This document shows positions 50,836 to 59,613 of a stretch of DNA of 64,000 nt, piece after piece. The first letter of the stretch is position 1, and the number at the start of each line of letters is the position of its first letter. A program made the translations under genes and the position numbers. The stretch is from Paramagnetospirillum magneticum AMB-1 (GTDB taxonomy: Bacteria; Pseudomonadota; Alphaproteobacteria; Rhodospirillales; Magnetospirillaceae). The stretch is taken from contig NC_007626.1 in the NCBI RefSeq assembly GCF_000009985.1, positions 1,512,745 to 1,576,744 of the forward strand, given 5' to 3'. The notes beneath the pieces are model-generated. The model was not told where the DNA came from. It did no database searches and saw nothing but the letters and a program-made list of their open reading frames with translations.

Positions 50836-51738
50836 ATGAGGCGTCGTCTGCTTTCCGTGGCGGCGGCCATGGCCGTTTCGATGGTTTCGGCCTGCGCCAC
50901 GCTGCCCGAGGATCCCGAGGAACGCGCCGAGGCCGAGGCCGTCAACGATCCGATGGAGCCCACCAACCGCGCCATCTATGACGTCAATGCTTTCCTCGAC
51001 ACCAATGTGGCCGAGCCCGTGGCCGAGACCTATCGCGACGTCATGCCCGACTGGCTGCGCCAGGCCATTCATAATCTCCTGGCCAACATGCAGGAGCCCT
51101 ATACGGCCGGCAACGATCTGCTCCAGGGCAATCCCGCCGCCGCCGCCGATGCGCTGGGCCGCTTCTTCATCAATTCCACCTTCGGTCTGTTGGGCACCCA
51201 GGACGTGGTCGCAGAGAGCGGCGGGGCCAAGCGCCACTCCACCGACCTGGGCATCACCTTCGCCACCTGGGGGATCGATGAAGGTCCCTACGTCATGCTG
51301 CCGTTCCTGGGGCCGTCCAACCTGCGCGACGGCGCGGGCCGTGTCGCCGATTATTTCGCCGACCCCATGGGCCGGGTCTTCGCCGCCCAGGGACTGGGTG
51401 TGATCAATGACGTCAATACGGGCGTCGACATTGTCGATACGCGCACCGAGCACCTGGATACCCTGAAGGAAATCCGGCGCACGTCCATTGACGAGTACGC
51501 CGCCATCCGCAGTCTCTACCGCCAGTTCCGCGCCGCCGCCGTCAAGGCTTCGCTGAACGGCCAGAAAGATGCCCGGGCGGCGCTGCCGAGCCAGACGGGA
51601 GCAACTCCGGTCGGTGCTTCGGTCCCGGCGCCCTCCAGCGCCGCCCCGGCCAAGGCCGCCGAGGGCGAGGGCGGCGCGGCGCCCAAGGCTGATACGCTTA
51701 AGCCCAGCGCCGTGGAATTCGTCGAACAGCCGAAATAG
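50836..51738 (+). CDS. mlaA: MlaA/VacJ outer-membrane lipoprotein
   Basis: A 300-aa lipoprotein of the Mla retrograde phospholipid transport system. The lipobox is SMVSAC (Cys20). The MlaA core includes NDPMEPTNRAIYDVNAFLD, FFINSTFGLLGTQDVV, and DLGITFATWGIDEGPYVMLP. A C-terminal Ala/Pro/Gly-rich tail of ~60 residues exceeds the E. coli protein. The other mla genes are not in the window. A ribosome site GGAGG lies before the ATG, and a strong terminator follows. Confidence 0.95.
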   Translation: MRRRLLSVAAAMAVSMVSACATLPEDPEERAEAEAVNDPMEPTNRAIYDVNAFLDTNVAEPVAETYRDVMPDWLRQAIHNLLANMQEPYTAGNDLLQGNPAAAADALGRFFINSTFGLLGTQDVVAESGGAKRHSTDLGITFATWGIDEGPYVMLPFLGPSNLRDGAGRVADYFADPMGRVFAAQGLGVINDVNTGVDIVDTRTEHLDTLKEIRRTSIDEYAAIRSLYRQFRAAAVKASLNGQKDARAALPSQTGATPVGASVPAPSSAAPAKAAEGEGGAAPKADTLKPSAVEFVEQPK

Positions 51739-51764
51739 GGCGGCGTTCCGTCGTGCGGCAGGTC

Positions 51765-51796
51765 AAGGGGGCGTCCGCGAGGGCCGCCCCCTTTCT
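51765..51796. terminator. Bidirectional terminator between mlaA and the methyltransferase
   Basis: Arms AAGGGGGCG and CGCCCCCTT with a partly paired internal region, followed by CTTTCTTC on the plus strand. Confidence 0.8.
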
Positions 51797-52693
51797 TCAT
51801 GGGAGCTCGGTCCGCATGGCGTCTCGCTGGTCCTGCCGCCCTGCCGGGAAAATGAAGCTCATGCGGCTGGGGGGCTTCCAGTGCCCGGGGGCGCTGTCCT
51901 TGTGTCCCAGGAATCCGCGCGACCGGCGGCGCGCCAGATCCATGAAGTCGGGACGCAGCCAGGACGAGATCACTACCGTGTCGTCGGCCAACATGGCGTC
52001 GAGCGCCGCGGTGAAGGCCGCCAGATGGGTCGGCTCGATCCCCGTGTCGTGGATGATCAGGCTGCCGTCGCCGGGCAGGCCGCGCAGGATGGCGGCGGCA
52101 TCGCCGCACTGGATGCGGCCCCGGCGGGCGGGATAGGCGGTGTAGAGGAAGGCGTCGGCTTCCGGCTTGCGGTCGATGCCCAGATACTCGCCGGGAGAGC
52201 CCTCGGCGGCATTGCGCTCCAGAGCCCGCAGGATCAGGACGGCACCGAAGCCCCGGTCCACTCCCGCCTCGATCACCCGCTTGGGCCGGAGGGCGCGGGT
52301 CAGCAGGTAATAGGCCAGGCGGCGCCCCAGGCGATAATCGGGGTCATGGGACCAGCGCTCGGGCGAGGACTCGACGGCGCGGCGCACATGCCGGGCGAGG
52401 TCGTCGTCGGCCAGGATCTCGTCGCGCCAGCCCATGATCCGTTCGATCGGAATCCGGGTCACGGCGGCGATGGTCCAGCACAATTCATCCTGGTTCAGCC
52501 GCGTCGTATGGTACGAGCGCGACGCGATATCACGCGAGCGAAAGGTCCAGACCAGCGCCGCCCACAGGGCGTGCAGCCCCCGCGACCGCCAAGCCGCCAT
52601 GCACAGACGGGGGACGAGCAGCCCAATCCGTCCGGCCCGGGTCGACAGCAGAAACCGCCGCACCGGGGGTGGCCAGGAATCGTGACCAGCCAT
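51797..52693 (-). CDS. Class I SAM-dependent methyltransferase-like protein
   Basis: A 298-aa protein. The N-terminal ~120 residues are helical and Arg-rich. The methyltransferase core begins at KRVIEAGVDRGFGAVLIL (SAM-binding loop), with YLGIDRKPEA as the acidic strand and SLIIHDTGIEPTHLAAF further on, as in the Methyltransf_24/cephalosporin-hydroxylase-like group found in polysaccharide clusters. The ATG at 52693 is used; an ATG at 52750 would add 19 residues. It is divergent from the epimerase gene, so it may modify the cluster's polysaccharide. The 172-base divergent region holds a 7-base inverted repeat (CAACGGG/CCCGTTG) around a 19-base loop. Confidence 0.8.
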   Translation of the reverse strand: MAGHDSWPPPVRRFLLSTRAGRIGLLVPRLCMAAWRSRGLHALWAALVWTFRSRDIASRSYHTTRLNQDELCWTIAAVTRIPIERIMGWRDEILADDDLARHVRRAVESSPERWSHDPDYRLGRRLAYYLLTRALRPKRVIEAGVDRGFGAVLILRALERNAAEGSPGEYLGIDRKPEADAFLYTAYPARRGRIQCGDAAAILRGLPGDGSLIIHDTGIEPTHLAAFTAALDAMLADDTVVISSWLRPDFMDLARRRSRGFLGHKDSAPGHWKPPSRMSFIFPAGRQDQRDAMRTELP

Positions 52694-52865
52694 GGGGTCC
52701 TGTCCTTTCTTCCGCGCGGGCCTTTGAAGGCTGGTCCGCATCGACTGCAACGGGTCCTAAAAGTCATTTGAACCCCGTTGGGATTGTGTTTATCAATAGC
52801 CGCCCCGCCGGTCGAGGACTTCGCACAAGACGGTACTGGCCGGGCGCGGCGCTGGAGGTTGGGCC

Positions 52866-53828
52866 ATGGTGCGGCACTATCTGGTCACGGGAGGCTGCGG
52901 CTTCCTGGGTTCCCGTCTGGTGAGCGCCTTGCTGGCCGCCGGCCACGGAGTTACCGTGCTCGACATCCTCGCCCGGGAAAAGGCGAGCGCCGTTCCAGCC
53001 GATGTCCGCCTGCTGGCGGGTGATGTCGCCCAGCCCGAGATTGTGGCGCGGGCCATGGACGGGGTCGACGGCTGTTTTCACCTGGCTGCCGTGGCGTCGG
53101 TGGAGCAATGCAATCGGCGATGGGCTGAAACCCATCGGATCAATCAGGGTGGTTGCGTCAACGTCCTGGACGCGGCCAGGCTGGCCGGCAGAGAACGGCC
53201 GATTCCGGTGGTCCTGGCCTCGTCGGCCGCGGTCTATGGGGCAAGTGGCGCCATCCCCCTGGATGAGGCGGCGCCGGCCTGGCCCGTTTCTCCCTATGGT
53301 GCCGATAAGCTGGGCGGCGAACTGCACGCACGGGTCTCGGCCAGCACCTTTGGCGGCCGGGTCACGGCGTTGCGTATCTTCAATGCCTTTGGCCCGGGAC
53401 AAGTTCCCGATTCGCCATATAGCGGCGTGATCTCGATTTTCATCGACCGCGCCATGAAGGGTGAGGATCTGGTGATTTTCGGCGACGGGGCACAGATTCG
53501 CGATTTCGTTTTCGTGGACGACGTGGTACGCGGCTTCCGCCGGGCCATGGGGGTACTGGAATCCTCGTCGGAGCCCAGGGCCGCCATTTACAATGTGTGC
53601 GGCGGAATGGGCGTGGAGATCGGGCATCTGGCCCGGACCGTCATCGACCTTTGCCAGTCCCCGTCGCGGGTGGTGCATGCTCCCGCGCGGACCGGCGATA
53701 TCCGCCTCTCGGTGGGAAATCCCGCCGCCGCGCACGCCGAATTGGGCTTCGTGCCGTCGTCCCGGCTCGAAGACGGGCTGGCCGCCACCATCGCCTGGGC
53801 CAAGGGCCTGGCGGAGGCCGGCCGGTGA
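52866..53828 (+). CDS. NAD-dependent sugar epimerase/dehydratase
   Basis: A 320-aa extended short-chain dehydrogenase. The NAD loop is TGGCGFLGS, the catalytic Ser lies in LASSAAVYG, and the Tyr/Lys pair in SPYGADKLGGE. FGDGAQIRDFVFVDDVV is the family's C-terminal signature. It resembles UDP-glucose 4-epimerase or UDP-glucuronate epimerase; the exact sugar is not readable. It is coupled to a GT4 glycosyltransferase by a GTGA overlap and opens the right-hand polysaccharide region. Confidence 0.92.
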   Translation: MVRHYLVTGGCGFLGSRLVSALLAAGHGVTVLDILAREKASAVPADVRLLAGDVAQPEIVARAMDGVDGCFHLAAVASVEQCNRRWAETHRINQGGCVNVLDAARLAGRERPIPVVLASSAAVYGASGAIPLDEAAPAWPVSPYGADKLGGELHARVSASTFGGRVTALRIFNAFGPGQVPDSPYSGVISIFIDRAMKGEDLVIFGDGAQIRDFVFVDDVVRGFRRAMGVLESSSEPRAAIYNVCGGMGVEIGHLARTVIDLCQSPSRVVHAPARTGDIRLSVGNPAAAHAELGFVPSSRLEDGLAATIAWAKGLAEAGR

Positions 53829-54988
53829 TCGTCGGACTGGCCGGACCGTGCAATCCCCGGGCTCTGGCCCATCACCTCCATCCCGAAGATGCGGCGCGGT
53901 CGTGGCCTTGCGGCAACGGCCTGCCGGTGGAAGGGCTGGCCGACGCCCTGATCCGCCACGGACACCGGGTGGTGATCTATACCCTGGACGAGCAATGCCG
54001 CGAGCCCCTGCGCCTGTCCGGCCCGTCCCTGGCCATTCATATCGGCCCCTACCGGCCACGGCACCGGATGCGGGACGGCTTTGCCGCCGAGCGCCGGGCG
54101 CTGGTCGCCATGATGCGGGCCGAGCCGCCCGAAATCCTCAATGCCCATTGGAGCTATGAGCATGCCCTGGCGGCGATGGAGGCCGATGTGGCCCCGGTGG
54201 TGGTGACCATTCACGACTGGGCTCCCGCCGTTCTGCGCTCGCAGTTCACGCCCTACCGGATGGGACGGCTGGTCATGCATGCCGTGGCCATGGCGAAATG
54301 CTCGCGTCTGGTGGCGGTATCGCCCTACGTGGCGGCCAAGACCAAGGCCTGGTTCCGCCGGTCATGCCAGGTCATCGCCAACGGCATCGTGACCGAGGCC
54401 ACGGCCCCGCGGCCCCGGAGTTTTCCTCCGGGGCCGCCGGTCCTGGTCGCCGCCAATCAGGGGTTCAGCCGCTTCAAGAACATCTCCCGGCTGCTGCAGG
54501 ACTTTCCGCTGGTGCGCGAGGTCTTCCCCGAGGCCCGCCTCAGGCTTTTGGGCTACGGCTTCGAGCCCGGCGGAGCGGCGGAGCAATGGGCCGCCGCCCG
54601 GGAGCTGTGCGACGGAATCGACTTCGTCGGCCAGATCCCCGCGCCGGAGGTGCTGAAGGAATTCGCCGCCGCCCATATGATGGTTCATCCCTCGCTGGTC
54701 GAGGCCTGCCCCATGGTCATGATCGAGGCCATGGGCCAGGGCACGCCGGTGGTGGGCGCGGCGGAGGCTTCCGCATCGGCCTGGATGCTGGGGCAGGGCG
54801 CCAACGGCGTGCTGGCCCAGGCGCGCCGGCCGGGCTCCATAGCCCAGGCCTGCATTGCTCTGCTGTCCGACCCGAAAACCTGGGAGCGGACGGGTCGGGC
54901 CGGGTGGGACGCGGTCCGCACCCGCTTCACCATGGACCGGGTGGTCGAGGAGTATCTGGCCCTATACCGGTCGGTTCTGGCGTCTTGA
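53825..54988 (+). CDS. GT4-family glycosyltransferase
   Basis: A 387-aa GT-B glycosyltransferase. It starts at a GTG overlapping the epimerase stop. The N-terminal Rossmann half contains LPVEGLADALIRHGHRVVIY. The C-terminal half has the GT4 donor site: VAANQGFSRFKN, FVGQIPAPEVLKEFAAAH and PSLVEACPMVMIEAMGQGTP (EX7E motif). It transfers an activated sugar during surface polysaccharide assembly. Its last 27 bases overlap the convergent WecG-like gene. Confidence 0.9.
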   Translation: MIVGLAGPCNPRALAHHLHPEDAARSWPCGNGLPVEGLADALIRHGHRVVIYTLDEQCREPLRLSGPSLAIHIGPYRPRHRMRDGFAAERRALVAMMRAEPPEILNAHWSYEHALAAMEADVAPVVVTIHDWAPAVLRSQFTPYRMGRLVMHAVAMAKCSRLVAVSPYVAAKTKAWFRRSCQVIANGIVTEATAPRPRSFPPGPPVLVAANQGFSRFKNISRLLQDFPLVREVFPEARLRLLGYGFEPGGAAEQWAAARELCDGIDFVGQIPAPEVLKEFAAAHMMVHPSLVEACPMVMIEAMGQGTPVVGAAEASASAWMLGQGANGVLAQARRPGSIAQACIALLSDPKTWERTGRAGWDAVRTRFTMDRVVEEYLALYRSVLAS

Positions 54989-55729
54989 CCACAGCTCCCT
55001 GGCGGCGAGCCACAGGAAGACGGGAATAACCCGCCCGTAGCGGCTGGTCAGGCGTCGCGGCTCGGACAGCCAGCGAAAGGCCCATTCCAGGCCGCTTCGG
55101 CGGACAAAGGCCGGTGCCTGGGGCTTGGTCCCCGACAGGAAATCGAAGGCCGCTCCCACGCCGAACAGCAGGATGCCGGGCAGGCGGGCGGTGACGTCCG
55201 CCATCCATTTCTCCTGGCGGGGCGCCCCCAGTCCTACCCAGACCACATCCGCCCCGGCGTTGCGAATGGCATGGAGATGGGCCTCGGTCTCCTCCGGACT
55301 GGAAGGGCCGAAGGGCGGCGACAGGCAGCCCGCGATGGTGGCCCCCGGATAGTCCGCCCTGATGCGCCGTTCCAGGTCCCGTAGCACCTGTGGGGTGGAG
55401 CCGAACAGGAAGTGGCGGCAACGCCCATCCCCTGTGGCCGCCAGCAGGCTCCGCATGAAGTCCGGGCCATAGACTCTCTCGGATTTCAGGCCCAACCATC
55501 GCCCCAGCCAGACCAGGGGCATGCCGTCGGGCAGGGCCAGGGCGGCGCCGGCCAGAGCCCGGGCCAGGACGGCGTCTTGCTGGGCGTCGACCACGCCATG
55601 GGCACCCAGGTGGCAGATATAGCCGCCGCTTCTCTCCGTGATCCGGTTCAGGGTCCAGTCCAGGGTCCCGGCGAAGCTGGGCGAATCGACGCGGACTCCC
55701 GCGATCAGGATGCTGGGGATGTGGGTCAT
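54962..55729 (-). CDS. WecG/TagA/CpsF-family glycosyltransferase
   Basis: A 255-aa enzyme of the GT26 family, which adds ManNAc-type sugars to undecaprenyl-linked intermediates. The motifs are YICHLGAHGVVDAQQD, LPDGMPLVWLG, and VVWVGLGAPRQEKWM; GVGAAFDFLSGTKPQAP is the family's C-terminal signature. The ATG overlaps the stop of the upstream GT4 (ATGA). Last gene of the minus-strand polysaccharide operon. The Gly-Ala-His of LGAHGVV stands where many members have a TPN-type loop. Confidence 0.92.
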   Translation of the reverse strand: MTHIPSILIAGVRVDSPSFAGTLDWTLNRITERSGGYICHLGAHGVVDAQQDAVLARALAGAALALPDGMPLVWLGRWLGLKSERVYGPDFMRSLLAATGDGRCRHFLFGSTPQVLRDLERRIRADYPGATIAGCLSPPFGPSSPEETEAHLHAIRNAGADVVWVGLGAPRQEKWMADVTARLPGILLFGVGAAFDFLSGTKPQAPAFVRRSGLEWAFRWLSEPRRLTSRYGRVIPVFLWLAARELWSRRQNRPV

Positions 55730-56895
55730 GGCGGCGAGGCCCGCAGGCGGGCGTAATGGCCGAGCAGAAGGTCGGTGACCACCTGGGGGCTGTAACGGCA
55801 GGCATAGACCTGGCGGGCGTTTTGGCCCATGGCGGCCAGAAGCGCGGGGCTGTCGAGAAGGGTGCGTGCCGCATCGCGCCAGGCGTCGACATCTCCGGGC
55901 GTGACGCGCTTTCCGGTGACGTCCTCTTCGACCAGGGATTCGAGCGCCCCAAGATCCGAGGCCAGGATCGGGAGGCCATGGGCTGCCGCCTCGGCCACCA
56001 CCAGCGGCCATTGCTCGTAGCAACGTGACGGGAGGCACAGCAAGGCGGCCTCGGACAGGATGGAGGAAACCCGGGCCGGGTCCTGCCAGCCGGCGAAATC
56101 CACCTCGGAGGAGGCCTCGGCCCGCAACGCGGCTGCCAGAGGACCATCACCCACGATGGTCAGCCGGTGCCCCATGTCCCGCCAGGCCCGGATCAGGTCG
56201 GCGATACCTTTCTCCGGGCTGAGGCGGCCGAGGAAGACGGCTCCGCGGCGGGGGCGCCGCCAGGACGCGGCTTCCGCGCCGGGATCGCAAACGGTATTGG
56301 GCTTGAGCGCGATACGTTCGGCCGGAAGACCGGCGGCGACGAAGCGCCGGCGCGCGAAGTCCGACCCGACCAGAAACAGGTCCACGTTCCGGCGCCAGGT
56401 GCCCGCCAAATGGTGCCAGCAATTCATCGCCGCCACCGCGGCGCTGGCCTTGGTGTCGTCGCGGTAACAGCGCCGCAGCACGCCACGCCACGCTAGGGGA
56501 CTGCCCAGGCAATCCTCGCAAGGCTGGCCATCGCGCAGGAACAGGCCGTTCAGGCACATGAGCCGGAAATTGTGCAGGGTCTGGACCACCGGCACCCCCT
56601 CGGCCCGGATGGCGCCGTGAATGGCGGGGGAAAACAGGGGGAACCAGTTGTGGATATGGACGATGTCGGGGCGGAACTCCTGGACCTTCCGCCGGACCCG
56701 GCCGCGTCCGTCCGTGGACCAGACGGCATTGGCGGCCAGGGCCAGTCCTCCCCGTGTCTCATCGATGTGGTCATTATCGGCCACCAGCCGTTCCACCACG
56801 CAGCCACGTTCTTCCAGCAGGGCGGATTCCGTGTCGAACACCGCGTCCTCGCCGCCGCGTTGGCGATAGCGTTCGTGGATTATCAGGATGCGCAC
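55726..56895 (-). CDS. GT4-family glycosyltransferase
   Basis: A 389-aa GT-B glycosyltransferase starting at a GTG (MRILIIHERYRQRGGEDAVF). DIVHIHNWFPLFSPAI and LVGSDFARRRFVAAG lie in the N half, and VFLGRLSPEKGIADLI and PSRCYEQWPLVVAEAAAHGL (modified EX7E) in the donor-binding half. It contains a small Cys cluster (CLNGLFLRDGQPCEDCLG) seen in some capsular GT4 enzymes. It overlaps the upstream deacetylase by 13 bases and the downstream WecG-like gene by four, so it is tightly coupled. Confidence 0.91.
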   Translation of the reverse strand: MRILIIHERYRQRGGEDAVFDTESALLEERGCVVERLVADNDHIDETRGGLALAANAVWSTDGRGRVRRKVQEFRPDIVHIHNWFPLFSPAIHGAIRAEGVPVVQTLHNFRLMCLNGLFLRDGQPCEDCLGSPLAWRGVLRRCYRDDTKASAAVAAMNCWHHLAGTWRRNVDLFLVGSDFARRRFVAAGLPAERIALKPNTVCDPGAEAASWRRPRRGAVFLGRLSPEKGIADLIRAWRDMGHRLTIVGDGPLAAALRAEASSEVDFAGWQDPARVSSILSEAALLCLPSRCYEQWPLVVAEAAAHGLPILASDLGALESLVEEDVTGKRVTPGDVDAWRDAARTLLDSPALLAAMGQNARQVYACRYSPQVVTDLLLGHYARLRASPP

Positions 56896-57629
56896 GGGCC
56901 ACCCTTCGCGAAAGCGGTGGCGTTGTCCACCCGGCGGGTGGCGGGAATGGCCCTGGCGGCACGGGCGAGAAAGCGGTCCAGCACCGGCCACAGCCCGCCT
57001 TGCTCCATTTCCCAGGAATGTCCCCAGAGGTGCAACGTGCCACCGGTGCGCAAGGCCTCGTCCAGCAGCCAGTCCAGCCGCGCCTCCAGGCCGGGGCGGG
57101 CCAGACAGCCCAGACACAGTCCTAGCCGCTGGCCCCCCAGCCCCCGGCGACCCCAGTTGCTCATCAAGGCGGCGGCGCCGTGGGGGTAGACCTGCAGGGT
57201 GGTGGGGCGGGCGAAGGAGTCGTGACCCTCGTCGAGGCGGAACATTTCCACCGTGCGCGCGTGGGTCAGGCCCAGTCGGGCCGCGTGGGGCCGCAGGCGG
57301 GCCATTCCCCGTCCGCCGGGGGGGCAGAACCCGCTCACCGGCTGGCCCAGGCGCTGCTCCAGCTCCTCCTTGCCCCGCGTCACCTGATCCAGCATCTCCG
57401 CCAGATCCAGGCGGTCGAGCCGCAGATGGTCGTGGGTGTGGCTGCCGATCTCGAACCCCGCCGCCGCCAATTGTCGCACTTGGGCGGCGTCGAGGGTCGG
57501 GCGTCCCTCGCTGTTGGCGATGGGCACGTAGAAGGTGCCGGCGATGCCGTGGCGGATCAGCATCTCCGCCAGGATCAGGTCCAGGGGGTGGCCGTCGTCC
57601 CATGAGGTGGTGAGTGAGGCCTCAGTCAC
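56883..57629 (-). CDS. Polysaccharide deacetylase (NodB homology)
   Basis: A 248-aa carbohydrate esterase family 4-like protein. Motif 1 is TTSWDDG (SWDD for TFDD) and motif 2 is HTHDH, supplying the metal-binding His pair. The third NodB segment is FCPPGGRGMARL, and LHLWGHSWEME near the C terminus gives the last His. No signal peptide, so it may act on cytoplasmic lipid-linked intermediates. It overlaps the flanking genes by 8 and 13 bases within the minus-strand polysaccharide operon. Confidence 0.9.
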   Translation of the reverse strand: MTEASLTTSWDDGHPLDLILAEMLIRHGIAGTFYVPIANSEGRPTLDAAQVRQLAAAGFEIGSHTHDHLRLDRLDLAEMLDQVTRGKEELEQRLGQPVSGFCPPGGRGMARLRPHAARLGLTHARTVEMFRLDEGHDSFARPTTLQVYPHGAAALMSNWGRRGLGGQRLGLCLGCLARPGLEARLDWLLDEALRTGGTLHLWGHSWEMEQGGLWPVLDRFLARAARAIPATRRVDNATAFAKGGPCAS

Positions 57630-59613
57630 GGGCCGCCCTTGCCACCAGCGCTTCCAGGCGCTGGGCGTAAAGGTCCATGCTCAGGCCGTCGGCGGTTCTT
57701 TCGGCGCCGGCGCGCAGGGCGTCGGCCAGACCGGGCTCGGTCAGCAGCCGGCGCATCTGTTCAGCCAGGGAGCGGGCGGTCAGCGCCTCGGCCCGCAAGC
57801 CATTCTCGCCGTGGCGGAGGTACTCGACCTCGACCCTGTGGCGGCTGCCGGGGCCGATGACGACCGGGATTCCATGGGCAAAGGCATGCACCACCGCGAG
57901 GCCCGCCGCATCGGGCATGATGGCGGCCTGGGCCTGGGCGAACAGGCGGGCGAGATCCGCCGGGTCCCTGCACTCGCCCAGGACCCGCACCGGGCTACCT
58001 TCGCGGGCAAGGCGTTCCAGTTCCGCCCGATCGCTCCCCTCTCCCACCACCAGCAGCAAGGCCGGATGGCCCATGCCATTGAGGGTCGCCACCGCTTCGG
58101 CGGCCAGGGGCGCCATCTTGTCGCGATAAAGGCGTCCGATGAACAGAAAGACGGCCGGTCCTCCCTCGGCCGGCGCGGGCCGTGTCCCTTGGACGGAAGC
58201 GGCCTGGGTGCGGATGGCTTCCACGTCGAGGGTATTGCCCAGCACCTCGATACGGTGGAGCGGAATGCCGATGGCCCGGCATTGCCGCTCGCCCGATGAG
58301 GTGTAGGCGGCCAGGTAATCGGCCCCCCTGATCCAGGCGCGGCGCAGGCGGGCGATCAGGTTTTCCGGCTTGGCGTCCAGGTTGAAATGGCCGGTCAGGA
58401 TGATCCTGGGGCGGCCGAGCAGCCTGGACGCCAGCCAGATCAGCCAGTTGGACGCGGTGTAGACGTGTTCGGCCATCAAGACGACGTCGTAGCCACCGAA
58501 CAGGACTTTCCAGACACCGTTACACCAGAGGATGCGGTCCCCCCCCCGGGGCCAATAGAAATTCCGGGACCGGTGGTGGCGGATGGCGGGTGGCGGGTCG
58601 CAATCGGGCTCTCCCTCGGGGTGGGACGTGCCGTGAAAGACCTCGACGTCGATCTGCCCGCTATCCCTCAGCCGGGTCAGCAGGGGCAGGCGGTACCAGG
58701 GCAGGACCGGCTCGATCATGGCCAGCCGCGGCCGTTCCCGTCGCCTTGCCCGGGGGCGGAAGCCCGCCCATAGGCAGCGGCCGACATGGGTCGCCCACCA
58801 GAACGGCCAGGCCCAGCCGCCATGGCGGCGGTAGAAGGTCGCGGTCTGGCGTCTGGCCGGACCCAAGGGACCGGACAGGGACGCAAGGCGCTCGCCAAGG
58901 GGCCGCCCTGGGGTTTCCCAGGGAGAGCCGCCATGGTTGGCCTTGCAGCGGCCCGCCGGCCGGGGGGCGACCAGCATGGGAATGCCGGCCCGTCCGGCCC
59001 GCAGCCCGTAATCGATGTCGCCCAGGGGCTGTCCGCCGGCGAAAGCGTCATCGATGGGGCCCAGAACGCCGAAGGCCGAGCGCGGAACCAGCAGGCAATT
59101 GCCGTTGAAGCTGTCGCAGGGTGTGGCGGCCTGACCCGAGGCGAAGACCCGGGCGAAGCGAAAGGGGTGGAGACCCGGGCGCCGGACATGCCCGCCATAG
59201 GTGGGACAACCGGATTCCGGATCGACCATGGCGCCGACCACGATGGGGGGGCGGCGTCCGGCCGCTATCTCGCCGTCGTGGACCGCCAGCAGGTCCGCGA
59301 TGGCGTTCTCGGCCAGGACCACATCGTCGTTCAGCCAGAGGTGGGCGTCGGCGGCGTCTGCCATGGCCGCCTTCTGCGCCAGGGCCATGGCGCCGTTCCA
59401 GTAAAGGCTGCCGTCGCCGCGGAGCAGGCGGACGGAAGGGAACCGCTCGGCGACAGTCTCGAAGGTGCCGTCGGAACTGCCGTCATCGACCAGGATCACG
59501 TCGAGGGACAGATCCGGCGGCAGGGCCTGGCGGAACAGGGTCTCCAGGGCGGCCCGGGTGACGGTCCGCCGGTTATGGCAGGCAAGGAGGGCGACAAGGC
59601 ACCGACCGATCAT
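57622..59613 (-). CDS. Fused GT2-GT4 glycosyltransferase
   Basis: A 663-aa two-domain enzyme. Residues 1-~285 form a GT2 GT-A domain (LACHNRRTVTRAAL, VDDGSSDGTFE, LWLNDDVVL with the DxD-type metal site). Residues ~295-663 form a GT4 GT-B domain (FLFIGRLYRDKMAPLA, and PDAAGLAVVHAFAHGIPVV as a variant EX7E with Asp first). Two consecutive sugars are probably added by one polypeptide. No frameshift is seen at the junction (RERPRLAMIEPVLPWYR), so this is a true fusion. It overlaps its neighbours by four and eight bases. Confidence 0.9.
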   Translation of the reverse strand: MIGRCLVALLACHNRRTVTRAALETLFRQALPPDLSLDVILVDDGSSDGTFETVAERFPSVRLLRGDGSLYWNGAMALAQKAAMADAADAHLWLNDDVVLAENAIADLLAVHDGEIAAGRRPPIVVGAMVDPESGCPTYGGHVRRPGLHPFRFARVFASGQAATPCDSFNGNCLLVPRSAFGVLGPIDDAFAGGQPLGDIDYGLRAGRAGIPMLVAPRPAGRCKANHGGSPWETPGRPLGERLASLSGPLGPARRQTATFYRRHGGWAWPFWWATHVGRCLWAGFRPRARRRERPRLAMIEPVLPWYRLPLLTRLRDSGQIDVEVFHGTSHPEGEPDCDPPPAIRHHRSRNFYWPRGGDRILWCNGVWKVLFGGYDVVLMAEHVYTASNWLIWLASRLLGRPRIILTGHFNLDAKPENLIARLRRAWIRGADYLAAYTSSGERQCRAIGIPLHRIEVLGNTLDVEAIRTQAASVQGTRPAPAEGGPAVFLFIGRLYRDKMAPLAAEAVATLNGMGHPALLLVVGEGSDRAELERLAREGSPVRVLGECRDPADLARLFAQAQAAIMPDAAGLAVVHAFAHGIPVVIGPGSRHRVEVEYLRHGENGLRAEALTARSLAEQMRRLLTEPGLADALRAGAERTADGLSMDLYAQRLEALVARAARD

